Source of the DNA: Pseudarthrobacter sp. Fe7
GTDB lineage: Bacteria; Actinomycetota; Actinomycetes; Actinomycetales; Micrococcaceae
DNA length: 64,000 bases
Assembly: GCA_024372495.1 (NCBI GenBank)
Contig: CP099977.1
Span: 2,790,001 to 2,854,000, forward strand
Reading direction: 5' to 3'
The position numbers were made by a program, and so were the translations under genes. Below the pieces are notes generated by a model. That model was not told the origin of the DNA and did no database searches. It saw only the letters and a program-made list of their open reading frames with translations. Shown in pieces: positions 9,424 through 20,681 of the stretch (positions within the stretch are counted from its first letter, which is position 1; every line of letters starts with the position of its first letter).

Positions 9424-10983
9424 ATGCCAGAAACTGAATACGGCCGGAAAGGCACGGGCCGTGGGCGTAATCCGCTGCGCGATCCGCGTGACCGCCGTTT
9501 GAACCGGATCGCCGGGCCATCCTCGTTGGTGCTGTTTGGGGTGACGGGCGACCTTGCCCGCAAGAAGCTGATGCCGGCGGTGTACGATCTCGCCAATCGC
9601 GGGTTGTTGCCGCCCAGTTTCGCCCTGGTGGGGTTCGCCCGCCGGGAGTGGGACAAGGAGGACTTCGCCGCTGAGGTGAAGGCCTCGGTGCAGGCCCACG
9701 CCCGTACGCCGTTCGATGAGGCCGTCTGGAACCAGCTCTCCGAGGGCATCCGTTTCGTCCAGGGCGAGTTCGACGACGACGCCGCTTTTGAGCGGCTTGG
9801 CGAGACCATCAAGGAGCTCGACGACGTCCGGGGAACCCGCGGCAACCACGCGTTCTACCTGTCCATCCCGCCGAAGGCCTTCGAACAGGTGTGCCGCCAG
9901 CTCTCCAAGCACGGTCTGGCCCAGGCCGACGGGGACAAATGGCGCCGGGTGGTAATCGAGAAGCCGTTCGGGCACGACCTCGAATCGGCCCGGCAGCTGA
10001 ACGATATTGTGGAGTCCGTGTTCCCACCGGATGCCGTGTTCCGGATCGACCACTACCTGGGCAAGGAAACGGTGCAGAACATCCTGGCGCTGCGCTTTGC
10101 GAACCAGCTGTTCGAGCCGTTGTGGAACGCCAACTACGTGGACCACGTGCAGATCACCATGGCCGAGGACATTGGCACGGGTGGCCGGGCGGGGTACTAC
10201 GACGGCGTGGGCGCGGCCCGCGACGTGATCCAGAACCACCTGCTGCAGCTGCTGGCGCTCACGGCAATGGAGGAGCCCATCTCCTTCAACGCCGATGACC
10301 TGCGCGCGGAGAAGGAAAAGGTCCTCGCCGCGGTAAAACTGCCGGAGGACCTCTCGACGCATTCTGCGCGGGGGCAGTTTACCGGCGGCTGGCAGGGCGG
10401 CGAGCAGGTCCTGGGCTACCTGCAGGAAGAAGGCATCCCCGCCGACTCCACCACCGAAACCTACGCCGCGGTCAGGGTGGACATCCACACCCGCCGCTGG
10501 TCCGGCGTTCCGTTCTACCTGCGCGCCGGCAAGCGTTTGGGACGACGGGTAACGGAGATCGCGGTGGTGTTCAAGCGCGCCCCCAACCTGTTGTTCCGCG
10601 ACCACGGTGAGGACGACTTCGGGCAGAACGCCGTCGTGATCCGGGTCCAGCCCGATGAGGGCGTGACCATCCGGTTCGGATCCAAGGTTCCCGGGACCCA
10701 GATGGAAGTCCGGGACGTGACCATGGACTTCGGGTACGGTCACTCATTCACCGAATCCTCTCCGGAAGCGTACGAGCGGCTGATCCTGGACGTGCTCCTG
10801 GGCGAGCCGCCGCTGTTCCCCCGGCATGAGGAAGTGGAACTGTCCTGGAAGATCCTCGACCCGTTCGAGGAGTACTGGGCATCGCTGGCCGAACAGCCCG
10901 AACCCTACGCCCCGGGCTCCTGGGGGCCGGCCTCAGCTGATGAGCTGCTGGCCCGTGACGGACGAACCTGGAGAAGGCCATGA
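9424..10983 (+). CDS. zwf: glucose-6-phosphate dehydrogenase
   Basis: First oxidative step of the pentose-phosphate pathway: glucose-6-phosphate to 6-phosphogluconolactone with NADPH formation. 519 residues, intact. The nucleotide-binding fingerprint is LFGVTGDLARKKLMPA (about residues 37-52), and the substrate/catalytic signature is RIDHYLGKETVQN (about 206-218). The stop overlaps the opcA start (ATGA), matching the known coupling of zwf with its assembly factor OpcA. Confidence 0.96.
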   Translation: MPETEYGRKGTGRGRNPLRDPRDRRLNRIAGPSSLVLFGVTGDLARKKLMPAVYDLANRGLLPPSFALVGFARREWDKEDFAAEVKASVQAHARTPFDEAVWNQLSEGIRFVQGEFDDDAAFERLGETIKELDDVRGTRGNHAFYLSIPPKAFEQVCRQLSKHGLAQADGDKWRRVVIEKPFGHDLESARQLNDIVESVFPPDAVFRIDHYLGKETVQNILALRFANQLFEPLWNANYVDHVQITMAEDIGTGGRAGYYDGVGAARDVIQNHLLQLLALTAMEEPISFNADDLRAEKEKVLAAVKLPEDLSTHSARGQFTGGWQGGEQVLGYLQEEGIPADSTTETYAAVRVDIHTRRWSGVPFYLRAGKRLGRRVTEIAVVFKRAPNLLFRDHGEDDFGQNAVVIRVQPDEGVTIRFGSKVPGTQMEVRDVTMDFGYGHSFTESSPEAYERLILDVLLGEPPLFPRHEEVELSWKILDPFEEYWASLAEQPEPYAPGSWGPASADELLARDGRTWRRP

Positions 10984-11922
10984 TCGTTAACCTGCCGGAC
11001 ACCACCACCTCGAAGGTGTCCAAGAAACTCATGTCGCTGCGCGAGCAGGGCGGCGTGATCGCCCTGGGCCGGGTCTTGACCCTGGTGGTGGTGACCAAGT
11101 CCGGGCTCGAGGAAGAAGCGATTGAGGCCGCGAACGACGCCAGCAGGGAACACCCCTGCCGGATCATCGTGCTCGCCGACGCCGGGAAGGACGCAGCCGA
11201 CCGGCTGGACGCCCAGATCCGGGTTGGCGGGGACGCCGGGGCCTCCGAAGTGATCGTGCTGCGCGGCTACGGCCAACTCGCGCATGAGTCCGAATCCCTG
11301 GTCGCCGCGCTGTTGCTCCCGGACGCACCAATTGTGGCTTGGTGGCCGCATGGTGCGCCCGAGAATGCGTGCGAAACCTCCATCGGCGCGATTGCGCACC
11401 GAAGGATCACCGATTCGGCGAACGAACCAGACCCCCAGGCCGCCCTGGAACGGATCCACCAAACCTACAAGGCCGGTGACACAGACCTGGCCTGGACCCG
11501 CCTCACCAACTGGCGCATCCAGGCTCGCGGCAGCCCTCGACGAGGTCGACTCCTCGCCGGTGACAGCCGTCGCGGTTGAAGGTGCGTCGGACTCGCCGTC
11601 CACCATCCTGCTGGCGGCGTGGCTCACGCTGACGCTGGATGCCCCGGTGACCATCGTCGCGGACCCCGCCGGAACAGGGATCCGCCGCGTCCGCCTCAGC
11701 CGCCCCGGTGGGGACGTCCAGCTCTTCCGGCCCGGACTCTCCATCGCCGAACTGACACAGCCGGGCCAACCGGCCCAACGGATCTCCCTCCCACGCCGCA
11801 GCCTCCGCGACTGCCTCGCCGAAGAACTCCGCCGCCTCGACCCCGACGAAGTATTTGGTGAAGTGATTACTATTGGACTGCCACGTACCAATTTAAGGAG
11901 CGTCCGACCCAGTGAGCGTTGA
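10980..11922 (+). CDS. opcA: glucose-6-phosphate dehydrogenase assembly protein OpcA (one frameshift)
   Basis: Allosteric effector/assembly factor of glucose-6-phosphate dehydrogenase. About 313 residues after repair. The N-terminal half contains VVVTKSGLEEEAIEAANDAS and PDAPIVAWWPHGAPENA, the latter typical of OpcA. An extra G at 11522-11523 breaks CAGCTCGCGG; the other frame continues LAAALDEVDSSPVTAV to LPRRSLRDCLAEELRRLDPDE and ends LRSVRPSER. It overlaps zwf by four bases and pgl by 11. Confidence 0.92.
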
Positions 11923-12729
11923 CCCACGAGTAAGCATCCATCCTGATTCGTCCGTCCTGATGGCCGCCATAGCGGCACGCCTGATCACCAAGCTCGTTGA
12001 TGTCCAGGACAAGTACGGCGAAGCCACTGTGGTGCTCACCGGGGGAACAGTGGGGATCGGCACCCTTAAAGCTGTTGCGGATTCCCCGGCGGCGCGCGCC
12101 GTCGACTGGTCCAAGGTCAACTTCTGGTGGGGTGACGAACGCTTCGTCGGTTCAGCTGATCAGGAACGGAACACCAAGCAGGCGTTCGACGCGCTGCTGT
12201 CCCGTATTCCGGTGGACCCGCAGCGGGTTCACTCGCCGGGCTCTTCGGACGAGTTCGGCACGCCCGAGGAAGCGGCTGAGGACTACGCACGCCAGTTGCG
12301 GGACGCCGCGGCAGCCGAGCACGCTGCTGACATGTCCGACGACAGGCCGGAGGAACCCGGGACCCTCCCCGGCTCGACGTGGTGCTGCTTGGCGTGGGGC
12401 CGGACGCACATATAGCGTCATTGTTCCCTGAGCAGGCCGGTATCCGCGAAAAGGACCGCACTGTGGTGGGTGTCCGGAACTCGCCCAAGCCGCCCCCGCT
12501 GCGGATCTCCCTTACCCTGCCTGCCATCAACACAGCGGCGGAGGTATGGATGGTTGTGGCCGGGGAGGACAAAGCCGGAGCAGTGGGACTTGCCCTGGCT
12601 GGGGCCAATCCCGTTCAGGTGCCGGCGTCCGGTCCCCGGGGAACAGCTCGTACCTTGTGGCTGATTGACGAGAATGCGGCGTCACGTGTCCCGGAGCAGC
12701 TGGTCCGGAAGGACGCCGCTGGCGCGTAG
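11912..12729 (+). CDS. pgl: 6-phosphogluconolactonase (one frameshift)
   Basis: Hydrolyses 6-phosphogluconolactone, completing the oxidative branch begun by zwf. About 272 residues, NagB/DevB fold. LTGGTVGIGTL and VNFWWGDERFVGSADQERN are the family motifs; after the break comes LLGVGPDAHIASLFPEQAG. One C is missing from the C run at 12367-12370. GTG start inside the end of opcA. The 3' end overlaps the convergent rbpA by 48 bases, and a strong hairpin follows immediately. Confidence 0.92.
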
Positions 12730-13077
12730 TTTTTCCAGCGCTCCGGCCAGGACATCTTCGGCGTCCTGGCCGGAGCGCCGCTCTTTAACGTATTCCAGGT
12801 GGCTTTTGTAGCCGTCGTCGAACGGATCCTCAGGTGCCGCGGACTGGCCGTCCCTGGAAGCAGGGGCGCCGCACCGCCGGCAGTCCCATATCCGCGGAAT
12901 CTGGTCCTCAGGCATCTTCAGGAACACAGGCTGGGTCTCATGGCCCCTCGCACACCAGTACGACACCCGGATCCGGGGCAAAGGGCGCTGGGACGAGTCG
13001 TTGGACTGCAAGCCGGATCCGGAGCCTGCAATGACGCCGGCACGGGTGCCCCGGAAGCCTGATGCTGGATGGACCAT
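12682..13077 (-). CDS. rbpA: RNA polymerase-binding protein RbpA
   Basis: Actinobacterial transcription factor that binds RNA polymerase and the principal sigma factor and stimulates open-complex formation. 131 residues. MVHPASGFRGTRAGV is the usual N terminus. The zinc-ribbon-like core is YWCARGHETQPVF followed by WDCRRCGAPASRD (three cysteines and a histidine), and the sigma-binding tail is HLEYVKERRS. ATG at 13077 with AGGAG upstream was preferred to an upstream start. The last codons overlap pgl and encode the pgl terminator hairpin. Confidence 0.95.
   Translation of the reverse strand: MVHPASGFRGTRAGVIAGSGSGLQSNDSSQRPLPRIRVSYWCARGHETQPVFLKMPEDQIPRIWDCRRCGAPASRDGQSAAPEDPFDDGYKSHLEYVKERRSGQDAEDVLAGALEKLRASGVLPDQLLRDT
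12738..12778 (+). terminator. pgl operon terminator inside the rbpA coding region
   Basis: Perfect 16-bp stem (12738-12753 and 12763-12778) with a nine-base loop, followed by CGCTCTTT, nine bases after the pgl stop. It is the natural end of the pentose-phosphate operon but is wholly within the C-terminal coding part of rbpA on the other strand. Confidence 0.75.
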
Positions 13078-13126
13078 GACAACTCCTGCCTCGAAGCGCT
13101 CGCCGGAACCAATCGGCTTAAACAAA

Positions 13127-13162
13127 AACTGTGGCTGTCGGGTGAACCGACAGCCACAGTTT
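13127..13162 (-). terminator. Rho-independent terminator of the gapA-pgk-tpiA-secG operon
   Basis: Perfect 16-bp stem (13127-13142 and 13147-13162) around a four-base loop. Read on the minus strand it ends in TTTTTGTTT, a genuine T-rich tail rare in this GC-rich sequence. It lies 54 bases after the secG stop and before rbpA. Confidence 0.88.
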
Positions 13163-13215
13163 AGATGCCCGGGCCGGGCGGCGGGAGTGCCGCACGACTC
13201 TTGTCAGCGCGTCTC

Positions 13216-13470
13216 CTAGGAATCGCCGCCGCTGAACCGCATGATCAGGCCAAGCGCGATGATCACCACACCCCAGGTGACGCCAAGGATGATGGTGAAG
13301 CGGTTGAGGTTGCGTTCCGCCACTCCTGAGGAGCTGAGTCCCGAGCTCATGCCGCCGCCGAACATGTCCGACAGCCCGCCGCCGCGTCCCTTGTGCAGGA
13401 GGATCAGCAGCGTCAGCAGGAGGCTGGTGATGCCCAGGAGGATCTGCAGAATGACATGAAGAACGTCCAC
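13216..13470 (-). CDS. secG: preprotein translocase subunit SecG
   Basis: Small membrane subunit of the SecYEG translocon. 84 residues with two membrane segments (ILQILLGITSLLLTLLILL and IILGVTWGVVIIALGLIM) joined by the glycine/serine-rich loop KGRGGGLSDMFGGGM, characteristic of SecG. It is the last gene of the glycolytic operon, 48 bases after tpiA, a placement conserved in actinobacteria. Confidence 0.95.
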   Translation of the reverse strand: MDVLHVILQILLGITSLLLTLLILLHKGRGGGLSDMFGGGMSSGLSSSGVAERNLNRFTIILGVTWGVVIIALGLIMRFSGGDS

Positions 13471-13518
13471 GACGGCCTTTCGAAAGTTGGGATTGCGGGA
13501 GTGTGTACCGGTGAAGGA

Positions 13519-14334
13519 CTAGTCCGTCACCAAGTGGCTCTCGAACCTGACAATATTAGCAAACTCGGCAGGGTCGAGGCTCGCACCGCCCACCAGGACG
13601 CCGTCTACGTCGCGCTCCTGCAGGATGGCCGCGGCGTTGTTGGCCTTGACCGAGCCGCCGTACAGCAGGCGGGTCTTGCCTGCGACGTCGGCGCCGAAGA
13701 TGCTCTCGAGTTCGGTCCGGATGGCGGCGCACATCTCCTGCGCGTCTTGCGGTCCGGCCACCTCACCGGTGCCGATGGCCCAGACGGGCTCGTACGCAAC
13801 CACCAGTTCTGCTGCCTGCTCATTGGTGAGCCCTGCCACGCCAGCGCGGAGCTGCTGCAGCGTGTGCTCGACATGGGTGCCGGCCTGACGGATCTCCAAA
13901 CCCTCGCCCACGCACAGCACAGGCGTGACCCCGTGCTTGAAAGCCGCCTTGACCTTTGCGTTCAAGACGTCATCAGACTCGTTGTGGATGGTGCGGCGTT
14001 CGCTGTGGCCCACCAGCACGTAGGCGCATCCGAGCTTGTTCAGGAACTGCCCGGAAATGTCACCGGTGTAAGCGCCCGAATCGAACTGCGAGAGGTCCTG
14101 GCCGCCGTAGGCGATGTGCAGGTCGTCGCCCTGCACCAGGGTCTGGACGCCGCGGAGGTCGGTGAACGGCGGGAAGACGGCAACCTCAACGCGGCTGTAA
14201 TCGTGCTTGGCGTCGGAGAGCGTCCAGGCAAGTTTCTGCAGGAGGGTGATGCCCTGCACGTGGTCCATGTTCATTTTCCAGTTGCCGGCGATGAAGGGCT
14301 TGCGGTCGAATGCGCCGTTCGTTGACGTAGTCAC
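13519..14334 (-). CDS. tpiA: triose-phosphate isomerase
   Basis: Interconverts dihydroxyacetone phosphate and glyceraldehyde-3-phosphate. 271 residues, intact. FIAGNWKMN holds the catalytic Asn/Lys, VGHSERR the histidine, and [11 protein letters not shown] the catalytic glutamate; [10 protein letters not shown] binds phosphate. GTG at 14334 follows TTTTTGGAGAT, so I reject an upstream ATG that would add a non-homologous leader. It is the third gene of the gapA operon. Confidence 0.96.
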   Translation of the reverse strand: MTTSTNGAFDRKPFIAGNWKMNMDHVQGITLLQKLAWTLSDAKHDYSRVEVAVFPPFTDLRGVQTLVQGDDLHIAYGGQDLSQFDSGAYTGDISGQFLNKLGCAYVLVGHSERRTIHNESDDVLNAKVKAAFKHGVTPVLCVGEGLEIRQAGTHVEHTLQQLRAGVAGLTNEQAAELVVAYEPVWAIGTGEVAGPQDAQEMCAAIRTELESIFGADVAGKTRLLYGGSVKANNAAAILQERDVDGVLVGGASLDPAEFANIVRFESHLVTD

Positions 14335-14364
14335 GTAATCTCCAAAAAGTTCTTGATATGTGTG

Positions 14365-14399
14365 CGGCCGGCAGGCTGCTGCGGGCAACCTGCCGGCCG
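14365..14399 (-). promoter_or_regulatory. intercistronic hairpin between pgk and tpiA
   Basis: Perfect 11-bp GC-rich stem (14365-14375 and 14389-14399) with a 13-base loop, in the 107-base gap between pgk and tpiA. There is no T tail. It may attenuate or stabilise parts of the operon mRNA. Confidence 0.5.
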
Positions 14400-14441
14400 G
14401 AGGACTGCGTAGTCCGTTACTGCCGGACAGCAGAGGTGGAC

Positions 14442-16722
<2,281 letters not shown>

Positions 16723-16855
16723 TACTAGTTGAGCGGGCGTTCAAGCCAACTAACAGATCCCGCACGCCATTGGGCAGAGATGATTTACACGGAGGGCGAC
16801 CAGCCTCATTGCTGAAGGCTAACCGCCTTCCGTGACCTATCTTACGTTTAACTGG

Positions 16856-16883
16856 GTCCGCCCCCGCAAGTGCGGGGGCGGAC
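16856..16883 (-). terminator. sodA terminator hairpin
   Basis: Perfect 13-bp GC-rich stem (16856-16868 and 16871-16883) with a two-base centre, 67 bases after the sodA stop and before the gapA promoter region. The minus-strand sequence after it is AGTTAAACG, mildly AT-rich. Confidence 0.75.
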
Positions 16884-16949
16884 GGTCCACATCCCGGCCG
16901 GTTTAAGTCAGAATGTGAAGTTTGTTACAGCGATGTATAACGCTGGTCA

Positions 16950-17578
16950 CTACGGAAGGGTGATGAGTCCCGTGGCGTTGGCGCGTGCTGCCTCGAAGCG
17001 CTGGGTGACGTCCGCCCAGTTCACGATGTTCCAGAATGCCTTGACGTAATCAGCCTTGACGTTGACGTAGTCCAGGTAGAAGGCGTGCTCCCACATGTCC
17101 AGCATCAGCAGCGGGGTGGTGCCCAGCGCCGTGTTGCCCTGCTGGTCGTAGAGCTGTTCGATGACGAGGTTTCCGCCGATCGGCTCGTAGGCCAGGAAGC
17201 CCCAGCCGGAACCCTGCAGGCCCAGCGCCGCGGCGCTGAACTGGGCACGGAACGCGTCGAAGGAGCCGAAGGCGTCGTCGATGGCCGCCGCGAGCTCACC
17301 CTCGGGCTTGTCGCCGCCGTCCGGGGAGAGGTTCTTCCAGAACACGGAGTGGTTGATGTGGCCGCCGGTGTGGAACGCGAGGTCCTTGGAGAGCCGGTTG
17401 ATGTTGGCGAAGTCGCCCTTTTCGCGGGCCTCGGCCAGCCTGGGCCAGGGCGTTGTTGGCGCCGGCCACGTAGGCGGCGTGGTGCTTGCTGTGGTGCAGG
17501 CTCCATGATCCGCGCAGAGATGTGCGGTTCGAGGGCGGCGTAGTCGTAGCTGAGTTCCGGCAATACGTACTCGGTCAC
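16950..17578 (-). CDS. sodA: superoxide dismutase, Mn/Fe type (two frameshifts)
   Basis: Dismutates superoxide to hydrogen peroxide and oxygen. 208 residues after repair. [20 protein letters not shown] is the family N terminus. Metal ligands are visible in the repaired helix (MELHHSKHH), in [13 protein letters not shown], and in [11 protein letters not shown] (Asp and His). Extra bases at 17499-17500 and 17439-17440 flank a 60-base stretch that reads in a third frame, both at former AGCT sites. GTG start follows TTGGAGGATTTT. Confidence 0.95.
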
Positions 17579-17636
17579 AAAATCCTCCAATATCGTGGAC
17601 CAGGAAGGCCCGGTTGGTAACTCTTGGATTGTGCAT

Positions 17637-17655
17637 CCGGGCAGCTGGTGCCCGG
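17637..17655 (-). terminator. possible whiA terminator hairpin
   Basis: CCGGGCA and TGCCCGG form a 7-bp stem with a five-base loop, 26 bases after the whiA stop and about 60 bases before sodA. No T tail on the minus strand, so this is tentative. Confidence 0.4.
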
Positions 17656-17680
17656 AATTATTTTCGATTCTATGGGGCGC

Positions 17681-18662
17681 TTACTCGTCCAGCATTTCAG
17701 GCGTCACATTGGCGTCCGTGCCGGGTATGCCCAGGTCAAGCGCGCGCTTGTCCGCCATGGCCAGCAGCCGGCGGATCCTGCCTGCGATCGCATCCTTGGT
17801 CATCACGGGGTCGGCAAGCCGCCCCAGGCTCGTCAAGGCTTGCCTGCTTGTGCGCTACCCGCAGTTCACCCGCATATTTCAGGTGGTCCGGGACGTCGTC
17901 GCCAAGGATTTCCAGTGCCCGGTCCACCCGTGCGCCCGCGGCAACGGCCGCCTGCGCGGAGCGCCGAAGGTTTGCGTCGTCGAAGTTGGCAAGCCGGTTG
18001 GCGGTGGCCCTGACCTCCTTGCGCATCCGGCGTTCCTCCCACACCATCAGTGCGTCGTGGGCACCCATGCGCGTCAGCAGGGCCGCGATGGTGTCGCCGT
18101 CGCGGATGACCACCCGGTCCACTCCCCTGACCTCGCGTGCCTTGGCCTGGATGTCCAGCCGGCGGGCGGCGCCCACCAGGGCCAGGGCCGATTCGGGTCC
18201 CGGGCAGGTGACTTCCAACGACGACGACCGGCCGGGTTCCGTCAGCGAACCATGGGCCAGGAAGGCCCCGCGCCACACGGCTTCGGCGTCTGCGGCCGAT
18301 CCATTGACGACGGCGGACGGCAGGCCGCGCACCGGGCGGCCGCGCCCGTCCAGGAGGCCGGTCTGGCGGGCCAGCGCCTCGCCATCGCGGACGACGCGGA
18401 CCACGTAGCGGCTGGCGCGCCGGAGACCCCCGGCAGAAACCACGATTATTTCGCTCTGGTGTCCGTAGACCTCTGCGATGGCGGCACGGAGCCTGCGCGC
18501 CGTTGAGGCCAGGTCCACTTCCGCCTCGATGACGATCCGGCCGGAGATGATGTGCAGTCCCCCGGCAAACCGGAGCATGGCGGAAACCTCAGCCTTGCGC
18601 ACTGATGACTTCTTGATGTCCAGACGGGACAGTTCTTCCTTGACTGATGCTGTCAGTGCCAT
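17681..18662 (-). CDS. whiA: DNA-binding protein WhiA (one frameshift)
   Basis: Conserved Gram-positive regulator of cell division and sporulation genes. About 326 residues: an N-terminal LAGLIDADG-like domain ([36 protein letters not shown]) and a C-terminal helix-turn-helix. An extra base at 17827-17828 breaks GACGAGCTGG; the repaired tail contains [19 protein letters not shown], the expected HTH. Start ATG follows AGGAAGG. It is the last gene of the uvrC-rapZ-yvcK-whiA block, nine bases after yvcK. Confidence 0.94.
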
Positions 18663-18671
18663 GGCACCTTC

Positions 18672-19691
18672 CTAACTGTTCCCAAAAATGTCCTGGTACG
18701 CCGTCGCCAGCCGCAGCGGCTCGTGGACAGGGCGGCGTCCCGACGCCCCTACTTTACCCAAGACCACCTCTGCGCCGATCATGCCGGCGGCCTTCTCGAA
18801 CTCCCGGCGGTCCGGTATGGAGGTGGGATCGGCCAGGACCACGTCCACGCTGAACTCCGGTGCGTAGCGCCGCAGGACGTGGAGATGGTCCGCCGCCGTC
18901 ATGCCGGTGGTTTCCTTGGTGTCCGTGGCGAGGTTCATGGTCAGGCAGCGTTTGGCGGGGGTGCTGCAGAGGGCCTGACGCATCTCCGGCAGGAGCAGGT
19001 GCGGCAGGACGGACGTGTACCAGGAGCCCGGGCCCAGGACCACCCAGTCCGCCAGTTCGATGGCTGTCAGGGCGTCCGTGCAGGCCGGCGCCGCTTTCGG
19101 CAGGAGGCGGACCTCCTCGAGCGAGCCTGCCACGGCACAGCGCGCCTGGCCGTGGATGGTTTGCAGGGCGGTTGAGCCGTCAGGTGCGGTCACGCGCACA
19201 TCACCTTCGATGGTGAGTGGCACGGTGGACATGGGCAGCACCTGGCCGCGGGCGCCCAGCAGTGCGCCGGCCCATTTGAGTCCTGCGACGGTGTCGCCCA
19301 GCAGTTCCCAGAGCGTGACGATCAGCAGGTTGCCCATGGCGTGCTCGTCCAGGGAGCCCCCGGTGCCGTTGCCGGCGCGGAACCGGTGCTGCATGACGTC
19401 CCGCCATGTGCGTCCCCAGTCAGTGTCGTCGCAGAGCGCGGACAGCGCCATCCGAAGGTCTCCCGGCGGGAGCACACCGTACTCCTCGCGCAGACGCCCG
19501 GAAGAGCCGCCGTCGTCCGCCACCGTGACAACCGCAGTGAGCTCGGAGGTGAGCAGGCGCAGTGCCGATAGCGAGGCCGCCAGGCCGTGTCCGCCACCCA
19601 GCGCCACCACGTTGGGGCCCTTGTCCTGCTGGCCCGAGCCTTTACCAGCGGCCGGCGGCACCAGGGGCAGGGCTCCGGTGAACAGCGCCAT
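18672..19691 (-). CDS. yvcK: YvcK/CofD-like protein (putative gluconeogenesis factor)
   Basis: UDP-sugar-binding protein of the CofD fold; in Bacillus and mycobacteria (CuvA) it affects cell-wall precursor metabolism. 339 residues, intact. [18 protein letters not shown] is the nucleotide-binding loop, followed by [13 protein letters not shown] and [25 protein letters not shown] is also conserved. Its ATG overlaps the rapZ stop (TAATG), so translation is coupled. Confidence 0.93.
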   Translation of the reverse strand: MALFTGALPLVPPAAGKGSGQQDKGPNVVALGGGHGLAASLSALRLLTSELTAVVTVADDGGSSGRLREEYGVLPPGDLRMALSALCDDTDWGRTWRDVMQHRFRAGNGTGGSLDEHAMGNLLIVTLWELLGDTVAGLKWAGALLGARGQVLPMSTVPLTIEGDVRVTAPDGSTALQTIHGQARCAVAGSLEEVRLLPKAAPACTDALTAIELADWVVLGPGSWYTSVLPHLLLPEMRQALCSTPAKRCLTMNLATDTKETTGMTAADHLHVLRRYAPEFSVDVVLADPTSIPDRREFEKAAGMIGAEVVLGKVGASGRRPVHEPLRLATAYQDIFGNS

Positions 19692-20613
19692 TATTCGCGG
19701 CCCAGATCCCGGTGCGCGGTGGTCACCGTGACCCGCGGATACTGGGCGAGTTTCTTCGAAAGTTCCACGGCGACCGCCACGGAACGGTGTTTGCCGCCCG
19801 TGCAGCCGACGGCGATGGTGGCGTAGTGCTTGTTTTCCCTGCGGTATCCTTCCAGGACTGGTTCCAGGGCCAGGACGTAGCGGTCCACGAAGTTTTTGAC
19901 GCCCTCGGCTTCCAGCACGTAGTCGCTGACGTCCTTGTCCAGGCCGGTCTGCGGGCGCAGGCGGCACCCAGTGGGGGTTGGGGATGAACCTGACGTCGGC
20001 CACGTAGTTCGCGTCCACCGGCAGCCCGTACTTGAAGCCGAAGCTCATGACGTTCAGGCGCAGGGCCACCGGGCCGGTCTCACTGAACAGCTCGGTGATG
20101 GCGGTGGCCAGGCCGTGGACGTTGTAGTTGGAGGTATCGAGGACGACGTCGGAGCTGTCGCGCAGTTCCTGCAGGAGCTCACGTTCGGCAGCGATGCCGT
20201 CAAGGATGCGGCCGCCGCCCTGGAGCGGGTGCGGGCGCCTTCCCTGTTCGAACCGGCGGACCAGCACGTCGTCGCTGGCGTCGAGGAACAGGACGCGGAA
20301 GGTCACGCCGCTCGCCGCGAGTGCGCCCAGGGCCGCGCGGATGTCCGCAAAGAGGCCCTTGCTGCGGACGTCGATCACCACAGCAAGCCGGGGAATGGAC
20401 TGCGGCGCATGCGAGACCAGCTCTGCAAGCGTGCCCAGCATCTGCGGCGGAAGGTTTTCCACGACGTACCAGCCGTGGTCCTCCAGGGCGTCGGCAGCGG
20501 TACTCCGCCCGGCTCCGGACATTCCGGTGACCACCAGCAGGCTCCGCTTCGAGCGGCTTGACGGGCTCCAGCCCGTCGTGGCCCGCTCCGGATTCCGCCG
20601 TCGTGTCTGCCAT
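19691..20613 (-). CDS. rapZ: RapZ/YvcJ nucleotide-binding protein (two frameshifts)
   Basis: P-loop protein; RapZ is an RNase adaptor in E. coli, and the Gram-positive homologue binds and hydrolyses nucleotides. Walker A is [28 protein letters not shown] and the C-terminal [17 protein letters not shown] are family motifs. An extra base at 20540-20541 breaks GCGGAGCTGCTGG near the start. Near 19960-19964 the frame shifts again; because homologues have one more residue between HWVP and LRPQTG, loss of two bases is likelier than gain of one. Confidence 0.92.
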
Positions 20614-20681
20614 GAAGCCTGCCCCGTTTCCTCGTTGTGCCCTGGGCGGCCGCTGTGGCGCTGCCCCGTCCTTTACCCTAG

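Noticed and set aside
13001..13219. A small plus-strand open frame between rbpA and secG.
   Set aside because: It runs through the secG terminator hairpin and has no ribosome-binding site or recognisable motif.
16723..16855. Promoter for gapA (TTGGCT with TAGTAG at 16-base spacing).
   Set aside because: The -10 matches the consensus at only three positions, so no promoter was assigned.
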